Of a stretch of 5,672 nucleotides of DNA, positions 1 through 4,023 are shown in pieces. Source of the DNA: Acidobacteriaceae bacterium. GTDB taxonomy: Bacteria > Acidobacteriota > Terriglobia > Terriglobales > SbA1. The stretch spans positions 1 through 5,672 of the forward strand of contig PMHI01000322.1 of assembly GCA_003156615.1 (NCBI GenBank), written 5' to 3'. The translations under genes were made by a program, and so were the position numbers. The notes under the pieces are model-generated. The model searched no databases, was not told the origin of the DNA, and saw only the letters and a list, made by a program, of their open reading frames with translations. Every line of letters starts with the position of its first letter. The stretch's first letter is position 1.

Positions 1-196
1 CAAGTCCGATCGCAAACGGTGTGAAATTGATCAATGTGGTGACCAGAAGTTTGCCGGTAGGGAACTCCACTCTGACGCCCTTTACGTTGTTGAGCGTTCC
101 AAGAGGAATCCAATTGTGGAGCGCCACGAACAGCACGACAAAACACTGGAGCACGAGCAGTCCGACCATAGCAACGGAATGCATCAGTCTCGGCAT
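1..196 (-). CDS. N-terminal part of an unrecognised membrane protein (truncated by window edge)
   Basis: Reading the minus strand from the ATG at 196-194 gives 65 codons with no stop before the left edge. The protein begins MPRLMHSVAMVGLLVLQCFV and continues through VLFVALHNWIPLGTLNNV to LLVTTLINFTPFAIGL. A hydrophobic segment at about residues 8-26 is followed by a short polar, probably extracytoplasmic, stretch and then a second hydrophobic segment starting near residue 50. This is typical of a small polytopic inner-membrane protein. An in-frame stop lies at 220-218, so the start must be downstream of it. A second ATG at 184-182 is the likelier start if the TATAAT at 200-195 is the promoter, because that hexamer overlaps the first ATG. 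I recognise the general look of conserved hypothetical membrane proteins but no named family, so no function is assigned. Codon use is natural throughout and there is no frameshift in the visible part. Confidence 0.72.
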   Translation of the reverse strand, partial: MPRLMHSVAMVGLLVLQCFVVLFVALHNWIPLGTLNNVKGVRVEFPTGKLLVTTLINFTPFAIGL

Positions 197-200
197 TATA
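195..200 (-). promoter_or_regulatory. Putative -10 hexamer (TATAAT) for the left membrane-protein gene
   Basis: The minus strand carries an exact TATAAT here. It overlaps the first possible ATG (196-194) and ends 10 nt before the second ATG (184-182). Transcription from it would begin about 4-6 nt before the second ATG, giving an almost leaderless message. No good -35 hexamer is seen 16-18 bp upstream. Confidence 0.35.
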
Positions 201-225
201 CGGCCCCGTTCCCATTGTTATCCCG

Positions 226-261
226 CGAGGCTCGCTCAGCCCGAGCGACGGGCTACCCTCG
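226..261. repeat. Nested inverted-repeat (stem-loop) element
   Basis: An outer pair CGAGG (226-230) / CCTCG (257-261) encloses an inner hairpin AGCCCG (238-243) / CGGGCT (249-254) with a 5-nt loop. An alternative hairpin TCGCTC (232-237) / GAGCGA (243-248) competes with the inner one. The element lies just upstream of the membrane-protein start on the minus strand. It could be a dispersed palindromic repeat or a structured leader. No T-run follows on either strand, so it does not look like an intrinsic terminator. Confidence 0.4.
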
Positions 262-274
262 GAACCGGTCTGCA

Positions 275-283
275 GGGAGAGAT
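275..283. repeat. Left copy of a 9-bp direct repeat (GGGAGAGAT)
   Basis: GGGAGAGAT occurs here and again at 594-602. The two copies sit just outside the recombinase remnant on the left and the ADOP remnant on the right. They could be a target-site duplication or deletion-junction homology. A 9-bp match within a few hundred bases can also arise by chance, particularly in purine-rich sequence. Confidence 0.3.
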
Positions 284-284
284 C

Positions 285-446
285 CCGTAAGCCGCGTTCG
301 CGCGAAGCGTTGCGCCACGCAAAAGCGCTGCCGGCGTCGCGAAATAGGCGAAACACGAATGCCACTGCGCCTCGCACTTCTTCATCGAGATCCAGAATGA
401 CGCGGCCTTGCTCGTCGTAGCGAAAGCTAACGGGCAAAGAAATCTG
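285..446 (-). pseudogene. Serine recombinase remnant (start of the recombinase domain)
   Basis: The minus strand reads LPVSFRYDEQGRVILDLDEE, then VRGAVAFVFRLFRDAGSAFA and WRNASRERGLR. This matches the beginning of the recombinase domain (Pfam Recombinase, PF07508 type) of large serine recombinases, where a pattern like LPVG..YD..G.VVLDPDE.V..AV.L.F..FR..GSA........GLR is usual. In an intact protein this segment follows the catalytic resolvase domain of about 140-200 residues. That domain, with its nucleophilic serine, is missing. An in-frame TGA lies immediately upstream (449-447), followed by unrelated ADOP sequence on the other strand. After GLR the expected FPKR-like continuation is lost. 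About 54 codons of a protein usually 500-700 residues long remain, so the fragment cannot be functional. The family assignment rests on pattern recognition of the motif string. Confidence 0.75.
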
Positions 447-450
447 TCAA

Positions 451-588
451 CGCGGCTTTTTTGACGTAAGCCCGGCCGACCCGCTCACATTTATCGGCGG
501 CGCCGTTCTGCTGGTACTCGCGGCTTCATACGTCCCCGCGCGTGGCGCCATGAGTGTCGATTCCATGGTCGCGTTGAGATACGAATAG
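451..588 (+). pseudogene. Orphan C-terminus of an ADOP-type ABC transporter permease (MacB/FtsX-like)
   Basis: The plus strand reads GFFDVSPADPLTFIGGAVLL, then VLAASYVPARGAM and SVDSMVALRYE before the TAG at 586-588. This is the hallmark ending of acidobacterial duplicated orphan permeases: a ..VSP.DP.TF.. lead-in, the last transmembrane helix, a YIPARRA-like stretch and the terminal VDPMVALRYE. Intact ADOP proteins are about 800-900 residues with eight or more helices, and only about 45 codons are present here. The last helix looks roughly three residues shorter than usual, and the second Arg of PARRA is Gly. Upstream in the same frame there is a TAG at 418-420 and no ADOP-like sequence. The homology begins within a few bases of where the antisense recombinase fragment ends. 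I infer a relic left by an insertion or deletion. Confidence 0.75.
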
Positions 589-593
589 TCTTT

Positions 594-602
594 GGGAGAG
601 AT
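594..602. repeat. Right copy of a 9-bp direct repeat (GGGAGAGAT)
   Basis: This copy is identical to 275-283 and lies 5 nt after the ADOP remnant's stop codon. Together the copies bracket the two-relic block of about 310 bp. Confidence 0.3.
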
Positions 603-879
603 GAGCACAATCCTACTTAGGAAAACGTTCTCGTAAACGCGTAGGCGTCCAAAGCCTCGCGCAACCAGAACGAACAAATATTCCGGTTACGGTTTACACG
701 CTGTGCGTTAAGACCTTAACGTCGTAGAGTGTTCACGCCCGAGGCACTCGCAGTTTCTCTTCGGAAACCCATCCTGCCTCATGAAAGGTCTCATCATCAA
801 GAATGGATCCTGAACATAACGAGTTGCGTAACCGAAGAGATTCCATCTGGTGTGCGGCCGATGCTGGCGACCCTTTGAA
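603..879. other. Gene-free degraded intergenic stretch
   Basis: No open frame here has recognisable protein character on either strand. The minus-strand frames crossing 708-914 and 733-1080 are short or run antisense through the gene at 903. The stretch is less GC-rich than its surroundings and contains one notable structure, the palindrome at 706-721. Its position between the two gene relics and the intact gene at 903 suggests decayed or foreign DNA, but no further relic could be identified by eye. Confidence 0.5.
706..721. repeat. Perfect palindrome CGTTAAG-AC-CTTAACG
   Basis: Two perfect 7-bp arms (706-712 and 715-721) are separated by the dinucleotide AC. Such compact symmetry is typical of a dimeric regulator's operator. 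The hairpin would have too small a loop to be a good RNA terminator, and no T-run follows. It lies about 180 bp upstream of the gene at 903, which is far for a direct operator. No function can be assigned. Confidence 0.4.
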
Positions 880-895
880 TATAATGACGAGAGGA
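880..895 (+). promoter_or_regulatory. TATAAT box and Shine-Dalgarno-like GAGAGGA before the gene at 903
   Basis: An exact TATAAT spans 880-885. GAGAGGA (889-895) lies 7 nt before the TTG at 903, an ideal ribosome-binding-site distance, and it supports TTG rather than the ATG at 921 as the start. If TATAAT here were the -10 box, transcription would begin near 892, inside the ribosome site. The two signals are therefore not fully compatible, and one of them may be coincidental. No convincing -35 hexamer was found. Confidence 0.35.
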
Positions 896-902
896 ACTTC
901 AC

Positions 903-1619
903 TTGAGAGTACAAGTAAGGATGCCGCCGATAAAACAGGTGTCATATGACCTCGGACTAGGATCCAGTCCTTCCGATTGCAGGCTGCCTCGATCACGCGT
1001 GTTTCTACTTTCGCCGGCCAATACTTCGGCCATTCGGGGACAGCTGCTGTTGAACAGGAACTCCGAATTCGAGCTCGCACGGCGCATACGAGGAAAGGGC
1101 GCCCCGCTTGGGGAGCTTTTCAGTTTCATCAGCAGCCTCTATTTTCGCGGTAAGCTCGCCTATGCCAGAGCCTTTTCGATTGCGCCGATCGGCTTTCCCG
1201 CGATGCTCGTTATGACGACATCGCGTGGTCTTCTACCACCCGAGACGATCCTCACGATCGAGGATCTTTTGGAGATGTCTCAGGTTCCAATCGACCCGAG
1301 CGATTCGCGCTACCGGGATCCCCTGTGTCGGGATGCGCGAGCGCTGGTTCGGGCGCTACCGGCTAATTCCCAGGTCGTGCTACTCGGCAGTATCGCTAGC
1401 TGCAAATATGTTGAGCCCTTGCGCGAAATTTTCGGAGCCAGTTTCTTATTCCCGCAAGATTTCGTGGGACGAGGGGATATGAGTCGCGGCGGTCTGATGT
1501 TACGTTGCGCTCAAGCGGGCGTCGAACTAAATTACGTACCGGTCGACTCGACCATTCGCCGTGGCTGCAGACCTCCGAAACTCTCCCCTCTGAAGCAGTC
1601 AATGAGGAGATTCTGTTAA
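903..1619 (+). CDS. Conserved bacterial protein of unknown function
   Basis: The frame encodes 238 residues from a TTG start with GAGAGGA 7 nt upstream; an in-frame TGA at 885-887 limits any extension. An alternative ATG at 921 would give 232 residues. After a variable N-terminus of about 30 residues, the protein has protein-like blocks: VFLLSPANTSAIRGQLLLN, GAPLGELFSFISSLYFRGKL, MLVMTTSRGLLPPETILTIE, DPLCRDARALVRALP, VVLLGSIASCKYVEPL and FPQDFVGRGDMSRGGLMLRC, ending ..RPPKLSPL... I recall this pattern from conserved hypothetical proteins of similar length scattered across bacteria, but no function is known to me. The SRGL.P.E block followed by L.R.A..L resembles the logic of DUF6884-type proteins (an SA.HGL.P block). 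That resemblance is only an impression. No signal peptide or membrane helix is evident, so a cytoplasmic location is likely. It appears intact and stands alone beside decayed sequence, consistent with acquisition by transfer. No partner gene is adjacent on its strand. Confidence 0.75.
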   Translation: MRVQVRMPPIKQVSYDLGLGSSPSDCRLPRSRVFLLSPANTSAIRGQLLLNRNSEFELARRIRGKGAPLGELFSFISSLYFRGKLAYARAFSIAPIGFPAMLVMTTSRGLLPPETILTIEDLLEMSQVPIDPSDSRYRDPLCRDARALVRALPANSQVVLLGSIASCKYVEPLREIFGASFLFPQDFVGRGDMSRGGLMLRCAQAGVELNYVPVDSTIRRGCRPPKLSPLKQSMRRFC

Positions 1620-1803
1620 GAGTCGAAGCCGCAGTTCTCGTCACCGCTCTTCTCTCTGGTTTCGGCATCCGCATTGCGTCTCTGGTCCATTGGTTCCGGC
1701 CCGATACTGTTATCTATTTTCAATCTGAGGCAACTGAGGCCAGCGTCTGGATAACGCTTTATCGGGGGCGCCTGCATGCCTTCAGGAGAAGGTTGGAGAC
1801 AAG

Positions 1804-1829
1804 AGATCGGTAAATTCCCGGGCCGATCT
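1804..1829. terminator. Possible hairpin between the convergent genes
   Basis: AGATCGG (1804-1810) and CCGATCT (1823-1829) form a perfect 7-bp stem around a 12-nt loop that itself contains CCCGGG. It lies between the 3' ends of two convergent genes, 17 nt beyond the oxidase stop. A bidirectional transcription barrier would fit there. Neither strand has a clear T-run, so factor-independent termination is doubtful. Confidence 0.3.
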
Positions 1830-1845
1830 TGAGTCCTACCGCAGT

Positions 1846-3645
1846 TCAGAGCCTGGTGAAGCCATCGCGGGTCCACTGTTCCGAACCCACTCCGTTGTGA
1901 ACGAAGAAGAGGCCGTCGGGGTCGTATTTCTTTTTGATTTCAGCGAGGCGGGCGTGGTTGGCCCCCCAGTAGGAATGCTCAAAGTCGGACTCGAAGAAGT
2001 TGCTTTCCGAGACATAGGCTCCGCCGCTTGAGGCGACGGCGCGGAGTTCGTTCATGCCGCGGTGCACGGTGTCGGCGGCTTTGCGGCCCTTGGCAACGTC
2101 GGGTTCGTGATTGGGAATTCCGGGATACGCCGGCCCCTGGCCGTCGGCGACGATGGCGAGAGCAAACGCGCCGCACACCGCCGGATTCATCGCAGTGTCT
2201 TTGGCAGACTCGATGACTTCCGAAGGCGCGCCGGCAAACCCCTTATTGAAATGGAGCTCGACCGTGGCGAAGCGGGAAGCGGAGAACAGGGCGTTGGCCA
2301 ATTTTTCCTGGGTATCGTCCTGCAGCAGGGATGCGGGCATCCAGAGCGACTCGAAACTCCAGATCACCCAGCCGACTTGGCCGCCGTCGCCGTTCCACCA
2401 AACATTGATTGGGCTGGCGCTGGCGCGGGAGTCTGCCTTGAAAACGTCGTGGTGATGTTCTTTGCGCCAATCAACGTCCCACCAATGGCGGAAGGGCATG
2501 CTGCCGATTTCGGGCTCAGACTCGATCGTATAGGCGGTGGAGGACTGCGCCAGCCAATCCAGGAACGGCTGCCAGACTCTTCGCGACTCCTCCGTATCCA
2601 GGCCAAGGTGAACCATACTGATTTCGAGCTTGTTGTCGGGAGAGAAGCGCGCTTGTTCGCCCCAATGATCGTTGAAGAGAGCTTCGCGGTAGAAAGCAAC
2701 AAAGCGGCGGATCAGGCGGCGATAGGCATCATCGGAAGAAGCTTTGACGGCGAAACTGGCGCCTCCGGCCAGTTCTGGAAGATCGCGGACGCGCAGGGTT
2801 AATTTGCTGACTGCGCCGAAAGTGCCTCCTCCGCCTCCCTTCAGAGCCCAGAACAGATCCGAATTGGTGCAAGAGTTTGCGATTCGCACTTTGCCGTCGG
2901 CGGTAACGACTTCGGCTTCTAGGAGGCCAGCGGCGGCCATTCCGTAATGCTTCGAGAAGCTGCCGAACCCGCCGCTTTGAATCAGGCCGGCGACGCCGAC
3001 GGTGGTGCAGCCGCCGCCTTGAACATAGGCGCCGGCCTTGGTGGTGACGGCGTCGTAAGCTTGCAACCAAATCGCTCCCGAGCCGACAGTGACGGCCCGC
3101 TGAGGAGCGTGAGTGGAATTGCAACCACTCGGAACGAAATCATGCTGGATGGTAACGTCATGCATATGACGTGTCCAAATTAGGAGAGAATCGGGCGCGT
3201 TCGATGTGCCCTGATAGCTGTGGCCGCCTCCTTTGACGACGAGGCGCAGATTGTTGTCGCGGGCAAAATCTACGGCGGCTGCGATGTCGTCGGCATTTCT
3301 TGCAGCGACAGCGTAGACACTAGGTTTGGTGGTCCAACCGTCGACCCAGCCCAGGGTTTGGGTGATGCCGGGGTTATCGCCGATATAGTAGGGATTTTTC
3401 AAATTTGCGAAGAGAGTTTTGCAGTCCGCGCTCTGGGACGAGGACACGCATGCGTTCATCGGAAAATCGACCTGAATCAGGTTGCCGCCCACCGCCTCGT
3501 TTAGGCGCTTCCACGCTGCCTTAGAGGGCCAACTTGGGTCCGAAGGACGCACCCGGCGGACGGCGGGACTTGCGAACGCGCTGCGCGGCCACAGCTGCGA
3601 AACTGATACTGCCCCGGAAACCTTCAAAAACTCTCTTCGGTTCAT
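1846..3645 (-). CDS. Tat-exported FAD-dependent oxidoreductase (PCMH-type FAD domain plus BBE domain)
   Basis: This is probably a periplasmic flavoprotein oxidase or dehydrogenase of the berberine-bridge-enzyme class, 599 residues from the chosen ATG. The leader MNRREFLKVSGAVSVSQLWP has the twin-arginine RREFLK motif, implying folded export with flavin. The FAD-binding PCMH region spans about residues 105-290. It includes VVKGGGHSYQG, whose His142 is the expected 8-alpha-histidyl FAD attachment site. It also includes GGGCTTVGVAGLIQSGGFG, whose Cys213 matches the 6-S-cysteinyl position of bicovalent BBE-like enzymes. The C-terminus has the BBE motif SYWGANHARLAEIKKKYDPD followed by GLFFVHNG. 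Members of this class oxidise sugars, alcohols or phenolics with O2 or another acceptor; the substrate here is unknown. The frame is open to a GTG at 3672 and two ATGs (3669, 3666), but those lack a ribosome site. The ATG at 3645 has AGG 8 nt before it and places the twin arginines normally. The gene is intact, monocistronic and divergent from the kinase. Confidence 0.93.
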   Translation of the reverse strand: MNRREFLKVSGAVSVSQLWPRSAFASPAVRRVRPSDPSWPSKAAWKRLNEAVGGNLIQVDFPMNACVSSSQSADCKTLFANLKNPYYIGDNPGITQTLGWVDGWTTKPSVYAVAARNADDIAAAVDFARDNNLRLVVKGGGHSYQGTSNAPDSLLIWTRHMHDVTIQHDFVPSGCNSTHAPQRAVTVGSGAIWLQAYDAVTTKAGAYVQGGGCTTVGVAGLIQSGGFGSFSKHYGMAAAGLLEAEVVTADGKVRIANSCTNSDLFWALKGGGGGTFGAVSKLTLRVRDLPELAGGASFAVKASSDDAYRRLIRRFVAFYREALFNDHWGEQARFSPDNKLEISMVHLGLDTEESRRVWQPFLDWLAQSSTAYTIESEPEIGSMPFRHWWDVDWRKEHHHDVFKADSRASASPINVWWNGDGGQVGWVIWSFESLWMPASLLQDDTQEKLANALFSASRFATVELHFNKGFAGAPSEVIESAKDTAMNPAVCGAFALAIVADGQGPAYPGIPNHEPDVAKGRKAADTVHRGMNELRAVASSGGAYVSESNFFESDFEHSYWGANHARLAEIKKKYDPDGLFFVHNGVGSEQWTRDGFTRL

Positions 3646-4006
3646 GGCTGCTACCTGCTTTCTCATCATCACCCGGAGATTGTTTCTCGATGGTTGTCGA
3701 CAAATTCAACCATGACTCGTCGTGGGAAACAAGAGCTCGCTTTCGGTGCAATCGCGCCCCCGAGGCTCTGCCGGTGGCGAACCCTGAATCTGCCCGTGCC
3801 GGATCAACGAAGAAAGGGAAGCGAGGCCCGGCCACGATACTGGCAAGAACTCGGTCTCGGGGAGGTCGCGATTGATCTCCTCCTAGCCGTTTGTAGATAG
3901 CGACGGGGATCCCTCAAGGAGTTCCGAGTTACTTCCCCATGGACAATCCATCCAGGACGCCTCTGTACTCCTCCTGGTCGTATCCGCTGCAACGTGTTGT
4001 TCGGGC
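3646..4006. other. Divergent intergenic region between oxidase and kinase genes
   Basis: About 360 bp separate the two divergent genes. The region must hold both promoters but contains no convincing gene. A 62-codon plus-strand frame from the ATG at 3712 lacks a ribosome site and recognisable features. A plus-strand ATG at 3939 runs into the kinase in another frame and is a shadow. A hairpin-forming GGAGGTC/GATCTCC pair (one G-T) occurs near 3861-3880. The inverted repeat at 3690-3713 and the TATAAT at 4007 are listed separately. Confidence 0.5.
3690..3713. promoter_or_regulatory. Inverted repeat ATGGTTG-N10-CAACCAT, candidate operator of the oxidase gene
   Basis: Perfect 7-bp arms (3690-3696 and 3707-3713) are separated by 10 nt. 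Overlapping the left arm is a second perfect palindrome, TTGTCGACAA (3694-3703). The site lies 45 nt upstream of the chosen oxidase start, where a TetR- or LysR-type regulator could act on its promoter. A TTGAAT hexamer (3704-3709, minus strand) falls within the repeat and might be a -35 element, but no good -10 box follows at the right spacing. No regulator gene is visible in the window. Confidence 0.35.
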
Positions 4007-4012
4007 TATAAT
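4007..4012 (+). promoter_or_regulatory. Putative -10 hexamer (TATAAT) of the kinase gene
   Basis: An exact TATAAT ends 11 nt before the kinase ATG at 4024. Transcription would begin near 4018-4020, leaving a leader of only about 4-6 nt and no room for a Shine-Dalgarno site. None is seen in the sequence just before the ATG. This fits leaderless or near-leaderless translation. No -35 match is evident at 16-18 bp spacing. Confidence 0.45.
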
Positions 4013-4023
4013 TGCACGCACCG

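Noticed and set aside
447..677. 76-codon minus-strand frame
   Set aside because: It runs antisense through the ADOP C-terminal relic and shows no conserved pattern of its own.
733..1080. 115-codon minus-strand frame
   Set aside because: More than half is antisense to the protein at 903-1619. The remaining tail resembles coding sequence slightly (DDETFHEAGWVSEEKLRV), but no family could be identified.
1505..1813. 102-codon plus-strand frame with a hydrophobic stretch (LRVEAAVLVTALLSGFGIRI)
   Set aside because: Its ATG lies deep inside the gene at 903-1619 and there is no ribosome site or good start near 1615. The hydrophobic run is interesting, but no family is recognisable.
2062..2802. 246-codon open frame on the plus strand
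   Set aside because: It is antisense to the FAD oxidoreductase, which has clear motifs along its whole length. GC-rich codon bias opens the opposite strand.
3712..3900. 62-codon plus-strand frame beginning MTRRGKQELAFGAIAPP
   Set aside because: It has no Shine-Dalgarno site, no recognisable family and Arg/Pro-rich composition. It lies in the promoter region of the divergent oxidase and kinase genes.
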